Assembly (NCBI GenBank): GCA_003024985.2
Contig: PXIH01S0029830.1
Source: Euperipatoides rowelli
Taxonomy: Eukaryota > Onychophora > Udeonychophora > Euonychophora > Peripatopsidae
DNA length: 10,002 nt
Strand: one strand, 5' to 3'
Shown here: piece by piece, positions 1-8,304 of the stretch
How the letters are laid out: every line of letters begins with the position of its first letter
Numbering within the stretch: position 1 is the stretch's first letter
Notes under the pieces: generated by a model
What the model saw: the letters and a program-made list of their open reading frames with translations, nothing else
What the model was told of the DNA's origin: nothing
Databases searched by the model: none
Made by a program: the position numbers and the translations under genes

Positions 1-1842
1 TGAAACTTTTAGTACTGAATAAAGGGATAATTTTATAATAGCTGTAGTTTAGAAGTATAGCCTAATGAATTATATTTTGCATGATAGCCTACTTAGGTCT
101 TCTATTATTTTTATAATTTAATTTTATCAATATATTGAATAAGCAAAATTATAACATTGTAATTTAGATTCTTTGCATTGATGGCAGATTGGTCAACAGA
201 TAAATCAATATTCCTCCTAATGGAATGACCAAATCTAAACCCTGTTCCTCTCACCCCTCATCCATTTATGCAGCCAACATATAACATATGAACAAAATAA
301 AAATTATAATTTTGGACAAGTAATGAAAGTTGTGGGACAAGTGAAATTTGGAGATCACTTGTCCAAGGGACAAGTGACTTTTTCCGAAAATTTACAAGCC
401 TGAATAATCATGCCAAAATCCTGTATTCTTAAAAATTTGCCCATATTTATTTGGTACGGGTTTTTTTTTATTTAAAAAACATTTTTATGCAATAAAAACT
501 GATGAGGAATGAAAATCAATCAATATGACAATTTACAACAATCAATTTAACAAATAGATTTCTATTTTCCTATTCCAAGCAATAATACAAATGTGTAACA
601 TATATTTTCATTGATGAATTGCACAGTGGACTGATAAAATAGATTGTTGCTGTCCTCCATAAAGACCATATCTGGATGATACAGTATAACTTCAGCAATA
701 TGACCTTAAATAATGATTTTTATACAATCCTAAGAAAAAAAAATCCTAAACAGCTGAAGATGACCAATCACTAACAAAATATGATTGGTACAACAAAATT
801 CAAGACAACTGAATTAATTGTAATGCATCCACAATATTGTTAATTCTAATCTAATCTATAATGCATAATCACAAAATATTTATAAAAATGTCAGTCAAAA
901 AAACCCTGAATTAAAAGTGTTATAATTATGTAAATATTGCTCTAGTTTTTAAATAATATTTAAGATTAAGGATTTTAATTAACAAGTTTTCTCATTCCAT
1001 GACCATTTTCCGGCCTTAACTGACCCGTGGCCTGTTCTTTCCATAGAACATATATAACAGACTGTGAATTGTGCATTTGAAGTGCATAAAACTTGACTAA
1101 ACAAAAAGAATTCCAGGGAGGTTTACCCCTTCTACTCTCCAATCGTCTGCCCCCTTGATCCCACTGGGGGGGGGGGGGCTAAATGCCCCAGACTCCCCTG
1201 CCCCCACATTTTATATACTTTCCTGGATTTCCACTTTGAACATATGGCATCCCTACCCTGACAATTTTTTATTTCTATACAATGTAAACATGTTGTGTGT
1301 AGATTTTCCCCCGACTGCACTGACCAGAAATTCCATCTGAACTCGACTCCACAGCCCTGGTTGATACAGAATCAATACTTCCTTTAATATAATAAATAGA
1401 AGGGCTATCAAGTTGATCTTTTTCAAGTTGGTTCACATTGATTGCTTCAAAGTTTCAATAGTTTGATTTTTGTAATTACCTGGTATAATTTGATAAAAAC
1501 TTATAAAAGTAATGGGTTTCACTGGAATGAAAATGGGAAATATAAAATTACTTCCTTCATTTTTAGTTTAGTTAAACCTAAGCTTAATGAATTCCATAAT
1601 AATGCAAATTATTTCATTGCTCTAAAGAGGGAAATAGTTAAGGCACTAAAAAAAAAACAGCATGAGATTTTTTAGAGCTCTTTCAATAAATTTGATCAAA
1701 ATTCAAGGAATAATTGCTGCTATTTTTATTAACATCCTGGTCAAAAATTTTGAATTCGTTTGAATAAACTCACTTAAGTAAGAATCCAAAATTTATACAA
1801 TAACAATTTATTATAATATTTGCTTTTTTTTTTTTTTAACAG
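1..1842. other. Non-coding stretch upstream of the first visible PRMT5 exon
   Basis: I see no exon I can support here. Because the exon at 1843 opens with a splice acceptor, at least the right end of this stretch is PRMT5 intron. It ends in a good polypyrimidine tract (about 1821-1837, nearly all T) followed by AACAG. The preceding PRMT5 exon, expected to encode the N-terminus up to the Gly before FDF, was looked for and not found, so it probably lies left of the window. Other contents are the GGACAAGTGA repeat cluster (314-378), a G/C-rich patch at about 1125-1210 with a run of 13 G at 1166-1178, and otherwise AT-rich sequence with short A and T runs. Confidence 0.6.
314..378. repeat. Small cluster of alternating direct and inverted GGACAAGTGA repeats
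   Basis: GGACAAGT occurs at 314-321. The full 10-mer GGACAAGTGA is at 335-344 and again at 368-377, and its exact reverse complement TCACTTGTCC lies between them at 355-364. The middle copy can pair with the left one (10-nt loop) or the right one (3-nt loop), so two exclusive perfect stems are possible. This could be the end of a degraded MITE or a template-switch scar. I do not recognise a named family. Confidence 0.75.
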
Positions 1843-1961
1843 ATTTGACTTTATTGCAGTTCCTATTGTACATCCTCGCTGCCGTAGAGAATTCTTAGAT
1901 GGTAATGCTAAAAAAAGGCCTGGTGCATTTACCAGACCAGATCTTTTATTAACAAGTCAAG
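1843..1961 (+). CDS. PRMT5: PRMT5 exon (TIM-barrel start, FDF to TSQ)
   Basis: 119 nt, from acceptor AG at 1841-1842 to donor GT at 1962-1963. The first base completes a codon begun in the previous exon; human has Gly here and GGA would fit. Then follow 39 codons, FDFIAVPIVHPR through RPDLLLTSQ, and one leftover G that joins AT of the next exon to make Asp. The HPR and RPG...R.DLLL signatures are the strongest PRMT5 identifiers in the window. Confidence 0.93.
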
Positions 1962-4900
1962 GTATAACATTTCCTTAAAAATTTTAATTATACATAATGA
2001 TACATACTGTATAATAGTTATTCATTAGGATCATATCATTTCAACTATTTACTTTGTTCTAGTTGTATTAATCATCTATCAATAATAGAGACCGGCAGTG
2101 TTTGATCTCGTTGAGAGACCAGCCGTGTTTAACCTAGGTTAGAGACAGGCCATGTTTGATCTAGGTTAGAGACCGGCCGTATTTGATCTAGGTTAGAGAC
2201 AGGCCTTGTTTGATCAAGGTTAGAGACGTGCCATGTTTGAGCTAGGTTAGAGGCAGGCCGTGTTTGATCTAGGCTAGAGACTGCCTGTGTTTGACCTAGG
2301 TTAGAGACAGGCTGTGTTTGATCTAGGTTAGAGACATGCAATGTTTGATCTAGGTTAGAGACAAACTGTGGTTGATTTAGGTTAGAGACAGATGATGTTT
2401 GACCTAGGTTAGAGACATGCCTTGTTTAATATAGGTTTGAGACAGACTGTGTTTGATGTAGGTTTTAGACAGGCCATGTTTGAGTGAGGTTAGAGACAGG
2501 CCGTGTTTGATCATGGTTAGAGGCATGCCATGTTTGATCTTTGTTAGAGACAGACTGTGTTTGATGTGGGTAAGAGACAGTCCGTGTTTGAGCTAGGTTA
2601 GAGACAGGCCGTATTTGATCAAGGTTAGATGCATGCCATGTTTGAACTAGGTTAGAGACGGGCCGTGTTTGATCTAGGTTAGAGAGACAGGCCATGTTTA
2701 ATCTAGGTTAGAGACAGCCCGTGTTTGACCTAGGTTAGAGACAGGCCGTGTTTGATGTTGGTTAGAGACTGGCCGTGTTTGATCTAGGTTAGAGACAGGA
2801 CATGTTTGACCTAAGTTAGAGACTGGCCTCGTTTGATCTAGTTAGAGACAGGCTGTGTTTGATCTAGATCATGTTTGGTATATGTTAGAGACCAGCCATG
2901 TTTGTTAAAGGTTTAATTCGTAATGTATGCAAGTTTGTACATTCATCCTTTTTATGGAACTTGTCAAAAATTTTTATCATGATTATTTTCCCCTCATGGA
3001 AAAAGCAACTTGGCGCTGAGCTGAGAAGACCAGAGTTAAATAAGTTCATTACAGATTTATCAATACAGAAAGACATGGTAATAATTGAGATGTATATGTA
3101 GTCTTTATATTCACAAAGTTATAATTAAAATATTATTTCATCATAGTTTCTAACATTTAACTCTATTTTATTAGCAGAAAAAAAATTTTTTATGCAGTTT
3201 TTAGATCTAAAATTAAACTTTTTGTATTAAAAATTAAAATAAATGTTTATTTTAATTACAGATTATTGTTGGTCAATTTCTTAGCATTATATTACAAATT
3301 TCCATTAATATTAAGCAAGTTTTTAGGGCAAAAACAAAATGTTTAAAACAGTGGAAATAGTGTCGATTATGAGAACAAATCTGACTGATGGGTAAAGGGT
3401 TAATGAAATTTCTTATACTATGTGCAAGGAGATAGTTTTCTTTTAATCTTAATTCATGCATTTATTTTCATAATAAATTTCCGTAGACTATAATTTACAG
3501 TATACGGTATACAGTATGTGAAAAAATATTGAATCCTGAGTAGCGGAACTACTGACCTAATTATGCTAAAAAAAAATTACTACTAGTTCACCATTTTTGA
3601 ATTTGGATAATGAACTCATAATTTGATATCTGGATTTCCAGAATCGTTTAATATCCTTAGAAGTTAGAAACCCTTAACTGGCTTAGCGTGCATATATTTA
3701 TAAAATCACTACATGCTAATGTGACAGCACACTTATTAAGTGATGGTGCAGCTTCAGGATTTTGACAGACTGTGTTTTATGTAGTTTAGAGACCAGTCGT
3801 GCTTAAGCTAGGTTAGGACATGTTTGATCTCGTTCATGTTTGGTATATGTAAGAGACCAGCCATGTTTGATAAAGTTTAATTATTTGTGAGTAATGCATG
3901 AAGTAGGGGTGGTACACTTTTCTGGAATGGTGCACATAATTATTTCATGGCAATTATAATTACAACTTACTTGCACAAATATTTCTAAAAGTACTGTAAT
4001 CCTAATACAATAACATCCCTGGAATAAACCAGATTATTTTCTATCAATAAATTAATTTTTTACACTTCAAATACTTTTCAATCGTGTGAATTTTAACCAA
4101 ATAACTAAACTATAAGTTGATTTGGAATTAAAGAAATTAAATCAAAATCATCTAAAATGATCTAATCATAAATGGAAAATTCATGTATGAACTTAGAACC
4201 GTTTAAATATATTTAGAAGTGCAGAGAAGGAGCATGACTTACATAGCAGGTGTAAAAATCAGCATGGTGGACTTGGTAAGATTTTTTTTATGGCAAGTAA
4301 TCAAATGATTATTTTAAGATTCAGAAAATATTACCAGCTTATATTTATACTTAAAGTACCGGTACTTAAAAAAGCCCATTAATATACTGTACTTAGCTCT
4401 TTTATTCATCTATTTAATGCTTCAACAAAAGAAGTGGCCCTGATTTACAATTGGATTGTCTGTTTTGAAATTTATGTTTATTGCTTTTTTTGTGTTACGT
4501 ATATTTTTGGAGCATGGAGAAAGATCAAATATTTATCAGCGAGTTACAGATATACTGTACAAGTGACACACTGATTAATTTGTAATAAAAATTAAAGTAT
4601 GGTACTATACAAAGTTGCCTGATTCATCTGTACATATCGACTTCTGTAAAGACGGAATGAATTGATTAATTATCAGTTTCTGAAGTTTAATGAGTTAATG
4701 TAGTAACAGGAAAACATAATCAGCAGCTTGTAATTAAAAAAAAAGTTTTAATTACTTTTCAGTTCAGCGATTATCCAAATTAAGATTTCACATAATGCTT
4801 TCAAACAAAACATACTGAATCAATAGTTTGACTTAAGACAAAGTAAAGGTGTTCCTATCATTTAAAATAAATTTTGTACCATTTTTTTTTTTTTGCAACA

Positions 4901-5765
4901 TTAAAATGTCACAAAGCTTTCTTAGTTTTCTAATTTTATAATTTGCATCAGCATTAACTGCTGTGTGTCTATTTATTAATTTTACTTTTTTATATGGCAG
5001 AAAGAATGAATTTGAAGCTAATAATTTATTTCATTTTTTTTAATTCTTCAATTTTTTTCCTTAGTACCGGTATTTTTTTACTGTATTTTATTATGCTGTA
5101 ATGTGTTTTTTTATTTAAAAAAAAATTGATTGTTATATTTTCATAGATTGGAGCAGTTATGTTGTGGGGAAAATATCTCCATGGCTGCAGCTAGATTCAC
5201 CTGTATATAATATACGAAAAAATTCTGAAAAGGTAAATTGCAAGTAATATCTCATAATTTATATTCTTTAGAAATTGAAAGCTGGCATTTTAAAGTAATT
5301 TAAGCAAAAAAATTTCAAAATTATTCATCTTCCGAAAAATCTTAAAAGGTAACCTTATGGTAGCTACCTATTAATAGTTTTTTTTTTTTGGTAAATGTTG
5401 TATTTGCTTTTTTTTTTATATTTATTTTAGGCCTTGGAACAGGAATTAAATTATGCTTCTCACTTGAGTCTACCTGCAATTCTCTTACCACCGTTAAGTA
5501 AGAATAACATTAATTTGGCACGTTGTATTTATGATAGGCTTATGAATGGACCCAATCAACAGGTACAGTATACTAGAATAAAGTTTTTATGTTTATTAAA
5601 TAATAAAATGATTTCAAAAAATAATTTATACAAAATATTGATTTATAAATTTGTGTTTCAATAGGTTTGGGTTCGGGTGCCAATAAAATCTCCTGAAAGT
5701 AATAGAGAAAATTTGATAGAAGGTGAAGAGATTAAAGAAAACTGTGATAATGAAACATGGTTGTG
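1843..5765 (+). CDS. PRMT5: PRMT5, protein arginine N-methyltransferase 5 (partial, four internal exons: 1843-1961, 5147-5232, 5431-5562, 5665-5765)
   Basis: PRMT5 is the main type II (symmetric) arginine methyltransferase. With its WD-repeat partner MEP50 it methylates Sm proteins, histones H3 and H4 and other targets in cytoplasm and nucleus. The joined exons encode about 145 residues that follow human PRMT5 in order from about residue 38 to 188: FDFIAVPIVHPR (human FDFLCMPVFHPR), RPGAFTRPDLLL (RPGPQTRSDLLL), VGKISPWL (VGKLSPWI), IRKNSE (IRRNSE), QELNYASHLSLPAILLP (QELNFGAYLGLPAFLLP), NINLAR (NTNLAR), VWVRVP (FWMRVP) and a final TWLW (TWMW). This is the N-terminal TIM barrel, the part that contacts MEP50 and adaptors. 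The SAM-binding Rossmann fold and C-terminal barrel are not in the window. All four exons have AG acceptors and GT donors, and phases agree at the three internal junctions. No in-frame stop occurs, so nothing suggests a pseudogene. The start codon lies upstream. Confidence 0.93.
2086..2912. repeat. 27-bp minisatellite, about 30 tandem copies
   Basis: The unit is close to GTTAGAGACAGGCCGTG followed by TTTGATCTAG, 27 bp, repeated head to tail with scattered substitutions. A few units vary in length: one carries GAGAGA (about 2680) and one loses a G (about 2840). The array is clearly richer in G and C than its surroundings. Because 27 is a multiple of three, long open frames appear without coding meaning; on the minus strand they read as a nine-residue repeat like SNLDQTRPV. 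Related unit variants recur 405 bp apart (TGATCAAGGT at 2211 and 2616, exactly 15 units), which hints at block duplication. Such arrays are normally unstable in copy number. Confidence 0.93.
3763..3900. repeat. Displaced, degraded fragment of the 27-bp minisatellite
   Basis: About four diverged units, including GACAGACTGTGTTTTATGTA, GAGACCAGTCGTG and GACATGTTTGATCTCG. The right end repeats the right end of the main array together with its flank. CATGTTTGGTATATGT, AGAGACCAGCCATGTTTG and a following AAAG-TTTAATT...TAATG(T/C)ATG segment occur at about 2870-2930 and about 3834-3900. The shared flank shows a duplicated segment rather than independent growth of a second array. Confidence 0.8.
5147..5232 (+). 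CDS. PRMT5: PRMT5 exon (VGKISPWL ... RKNSEK)
   Basis: 86 nt, acceptor TCATAG (AG at 5145-5146), donor GTAAAT at 5233. The first two bases complete the split Asp codon of Asp-Trp, which matches human Asp-Trp. Then come 28 codons ending NSEK, and the exon ends in phase 0. VGKISPW and IRKNSE match the human protein almost residue for residue. Confidence 0.93.
5431..5562 (+). CDS. PRMT5: PRMT5 exon (ALEQELNYASHLSLPAILLP ... NQQ)
   Basis: 132 nt, 44 codons, phase 0 at both ends, acceptor TTATTTTAG and donor GTACAG. QELNYASHL-SLPAILLP corresponds to a conserved strand and helix of the TIM barrel, and NINLAR matches NTNLAR. An ATG inside the upstream intron-exon reading gives a longer apparent frame starting at 5434 and reading into the intron; this is an artefact. 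The introns on either side are short (198 and 102 nt). Confidence 0.93.
5665..5765 (+). CDS. PRMT5: PRMT5 exon (VWVRVPIKSPE ... TWLW)
   Basis: 101 nt, acceptor CAATAG (AG 5663-5664), 33 codons plus TG. VWVRVP matches FWMRVP of human, followed by an acidic, poorly conserved loop (residues such as EGEEIKEN) and TWLW, matching TWMW. The donor GTAAAT at 5766 splits the last Trp codon (TG|G); without splicing the frame would reach TAA at once, which supports the splice site. The next exon must begin with G and continue Trp-His-Asn; I did not find it. Confidence 0.9.
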
Positions 5766-6543
5766 GTAAATATAGTATATCTTAAAATTTGAATTGAATA
5801 TACTTTCGTTGTAAATAAAGTAATCCTGATCTTTAAAGGCACACTCAGTCATCGTGAATGTTTTACACGATCTGTTAACTAGCTAACTATCAGGTTTATT
5901 AAATCTTTAAAAAAGTTTTTTTTTCACTTACCCTTTAATCAGTCTCCTTTAAGTAAAAAAATTAAGTGTATTTTATAACTTCCTTAGTAAATACAGTACA
6001 TCTGTAATACAAGTATTGTGTATTTTTATTGAGTATGAACTTGTTGGTTAGGGACCTAGCTCTCAAAAGATCATTCTTCAAAGTGAGCCATTCATGTGAA
6101 CCAGCACATAATGAGTTCATGATCAATGAATGATATTTTCAATATGTTTTACTGCACAATCTTAGGTCTAATTGGCCAGAATAATTAAATTTTGCATTAT
6201 GCAATAACTGTATTAGCATATTGTATTGGGCTTATATTGATATTAAAAATGGCATTGAGAACAAACCACTTTTTTCTCATTACCAGAGAGTAATTGATTC
6301 ACAGTTGTGAGTCATTTAAATGAACTGTCTCATTCATTAACAACCCAAGATTAATATACAGTAGCTATATTATATGCTAGGGTTAAGTCGTGGAAATGTT
6401 TAACCGACCGTCAAAGTAATAAATGTTTATAATTTCATAGTATTGTTTAAACATCAAAAAAGTTAAAAAATCTTGTAAGATGTAACACAAAATAAATAAA
6501 TTGTCTAATATAAATTACTATTTATAATAAAACTATCTTTTAG
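5766..6543 (+). other. AT-rich stretch after the last visible PRMT5 exon, probably intron
   Basis: It starts with a GTAAAT donor, so it is intron at least initially. I see no PRMT5 continuation, RNA gene or recognised repeat, only AT-rich sequence with A and T runs and scattered short palindromes. Confidence 0.6.
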
Positions 6544-6673
6544 AGCACATTTGCAATTTCAAAATGATATAATAACAATTGAAGTAAAACCTATTCCTGG
6601 TTGGAAACTTATAAGATTTGCCCATACAGTATTAAAATCGCCAAAAGAAAAAAAAATTGTTTTTTTTCAATAA
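6544..6673 (+). CDS. Possible terminal exon of an unrecognised gene (weak)
   Basis: After a CTTTTAG acceptor (AG 6542-6543), a frame runs GCA CAT TTG ... to TAA at 6671-6673, about 42 residues beginning AHLQFQNDIITIEVKPIPGW and containing KLIRFAHTVLKSP. The composition is protein-like (Trp, Pro, Gly, His), unlike most AT-rich chance frames here, and the frame stays open from about 6509. A polyadenylation signal AATAAA (6669-6674) overlaps the stop. It cannot be the next PRMT5 exon: joining TG to the leading A gives a stop, and the residues do not match. I recognise no family. It may be a chance frame, a decayed exon or part of a nested gene. Confidence 0.25.
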
Positions 6674-7464
6674 ACTATAATAATTTACGATTGTCCTTTG
6701 TTTTTATTCTATTTTAATATTAGAATTCAGCTTAATAAATAATTTACAATGAATGTGCTGGAATAAAGAAAAAGTTTGTTGAGGAGAAATTAGTTAATAT
6801 CTGCAAAAAGTTTTTATTTTAAAAAAATATCACAAGAAAAGCTTGTGTTTCCGCTTGATTGAATTTTACCATATTTTAATTTTTTCCCTATGTGTGACAT
6901 TTTTTTTTAAAATAAAGAAATGCCTGGTTATTGGTTAACATTTAAAAAACACTAATACCGGTAATAATAATTTGTGATTGCAACTGATTCATGGTAAATG
7001 TACAAAATATACTGTATATAGTTTATTGTAAGATAATTTTATAAAAGGCTTTTTATTTTTAATTTTCTTGGTTAAATGGAAATCCTGAGTTTTGGTTATT
7101 ATATTGGGACAGAGAAATCTAGCTTCTGTCTCAAAACTTCTCAGCTCCATTTAGTTTGAAGCAACCAATGGCATATAACATGTCAATTGCTCAGTGGCCT
7201 AATTTCTTTATTTTACAGTCCTAACTTTCATGCCAAAGTTGACCCTAACTCCTAATAGGTAATAAATAATTATGTCCCAACCCTTTATGATAATACAGAG
7301 ATAAAATAAGCATTTTTTATCGTTTTTGGTCCAATCTTACTGTAGAGTAAGGCCATTTATCACAAGCAATTAATCCCAGACCTTTCTTAAGCATTCTTCA
7401 TTTTTGTTTAGCCTACCGATATTATTATTAGGTTTATTAAAAGAATAAAATTGAAGTACATTAT
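6674..7464. other. AT-rich stretch without recognised features
   Basis: I see no gene. It contains a TACCGGTA palindrome (6956-6963). A weakly similar extension of the inverted duplication may start at about 7390: CTTAAGCATTC and the T-rich sequence after it resemble the reverse complement of about 9040-9080. Confidence 0.5.
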
Positions 7465-8085
7465 ACACTACTCTCACGCTAAAAAACAATTTTGTGTTTT
7501 TGTCTTTTTATCATATCTCTAAAAATAAATTGAATTAAAGTCTACTTTTTTTGTTTTTATATAGTTTAATTTGTCTAAATATAATGTATGTAATTTTTTT
7601 CCATTAAAATTCGTTTAAAATTAATTTTTTTTAAAGATTTCCAAACCCCCTTTATGACGATAATCCCCAATGGCATTTCTTTACTAAAAACACGTACTTT
7701 GATCACCAGAGGAGCTATGACAGACGCTCAGGTAGGGGTTAACATGAGATGAGTTTTGAAAAACATCTAATTATTAATAAAAACCCTTTATATACAATTG
7801 TAAACGCCAAAATTGTAATTTGTTTAAAAAAAGAAATCAAGCCTCTAAGTCAAGTGGATCAAAAGTATGGCCCATTGAAAAATGTGCAATTTTGAAATCT
7901 GATGGCGAAAAAAGAAGCAGACAGGTCACCAATCCAGAACCCTTACACTCAATCTAGGTCGACCTAATGATGTCTCTAGTAATCAAACATTAAAAGGATG
8001 TCTATTGGATAGATTTGTATGTCATATGAGTTTTTATCTATTGATTTACTGAAACTAGACAGATATTTCTATCATTTATAAAGAC
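7465..8085 (+). repeat. Left arm of a large imperfect inverted duplication
   Basis: This stretch aligns, with small indels, to the reverse complement of about 8305-8935. Shared landmarks in order are CTCAC(G/A)CTAAAAAAC, TATCATATCTCTAAAAATAA, ATTAAAATTCGTTTAAAAT, AAAGATTTCCAA, TTTGATCACCAGAGG, CTCAGGTAGGGGTTAA, TCTAAGTCAAGTGGATCAAA, AATCAAACATTAAAAGGATG and TCTATTGGATAGATT. By eye the arms are about 85% alike overall and 94% in one 93-nt block. The edges are approximate and I found no clear target-site duplication. Confidence 0.88.
7637..8052 (+). pseudogene. Two-exon gene fragment in the left arm, broken in its second exon
   Basis: Exon 1 (7637-7731) has acceptor TTTAAAG and donor GTAGGG and is open throughout, reading FPNPLYDDNPQW, then FFTKNTYFDHQ and RSYDRRS, ending in phase 1. 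A short intron (7732-7841) ends AAATCAAG. Exon 2 from 7842 continues in the matching phase as ASKSSGSK, PIEKCAILKSDGEK. Compared with the right arm it then has a one-base deletion near 7910-7923 and stops at TAG 7955-7957. In the shifted frame similarity to the other copy continues (GHQS.T.TLNLGR, NDVSSNQTLKGCLLDRF) to a TGA at 8050-8052. I do not recognise the family. NPLY fits the NPxY form found in some receptor tails, but that is only a hint. The intron marks this as a genomic copy, not a processed one. Confidence 0.55.
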
Positions 8086-8304
8086 TCCCCTCTAATGAAC
8101 TCGATACTACCACAGCAAACTAAATATTACAGTAAAAAAAAAGTAAGGTATTAATAATTTTAACAATTTAAATGCTTGGGAATGTTAATAAAACCTTATA
8201 TTTTCAAAAAATAACAATTATTACACCTAGATAAGTTTAGAAATGTGATTTATTTGGTATTTAGTATGCCCTCGTATACTGTTCTATTCTAGCGCCCCCG
8301 GGGC
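8086..8304. other. Spacer between the inverted arms
   Basis: About 220 bp of AT-rich sequence that would be the loop of a folded transcript. On the minus strand AATAAA at 8249-8254 lies about 57 nt beyond the stop codon of the right-arm copy and could have been its polyadenylation signal. A short GC block, GCGCCCCCGGGGC, is at 8292-8304. Confidence 0.5.

Larger units (their letters stand above)
1962..5146 (+). other. PRMT5 intron, 3185 nt, carrying a minisatellite
   Basis: Bounded by GTATAA at the donor and TTTTCATAG at the acceptor. The flanking exons are adjacent in the protein, so no coding exon of this gene is missing from it. It holds the 27-bp minisatellite (2086-2912), its displaced partial copy (3763-3900), and AT-rich filler in between. 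A palindrome AAGTACCGGTACTT sits at 4354-4367. I see no credible nested gene: the longest open frames either lie in the repeat array or are short, AT-driven and without recognisable motifs. Confidence 0.88.

Noticed and set aside
1166-1178. Run of 13 G as a regulatory or G-quadruplex site
   Set aside because: A single homopolymer run with no spaced G tracts; more likely slippage.
1442-1675. 77-codon plus-strand frame rich in Lys, Asn and Phe
   Set aside because: AT-driven composition, no motif, and it lies in the presumed PRMT5 intron; most likely chance.
2129-2695. Two minus-strand open frames (2129-2341 and 2465-2695) encoding a repetitive SNLDQTRPV-like protein
   Set aside because: They lie wholly in the minisatellite, whose 27-bp unit keeps frames open by arithmetic. 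There is no conserved start, splice context or recognised protein.
2086-2912. CRISPR-like array
   Set aside because: The whole 27-bp unit repeats head to tail with no unique spacers, and the setting is an animal intron.
2885-3101. Overlapping frames on both strands at the end of the minisatellite
   Set aside because: They begin in repeat sequence, run antisense to each other and resemble nothing.
5434-5664. 76-codon frame starting ATGEQ-like at the PRMT5 exon and running into the intron
   Set aside because: The apparent ATG is only a track start. The true exon ends at the GT donor 5563 and the remainder is intron.
5658-5852. Minus-strand 64-codon frame
   Set aside because: It is antisense to a well-supported PRMT5 exon and has no independent support.
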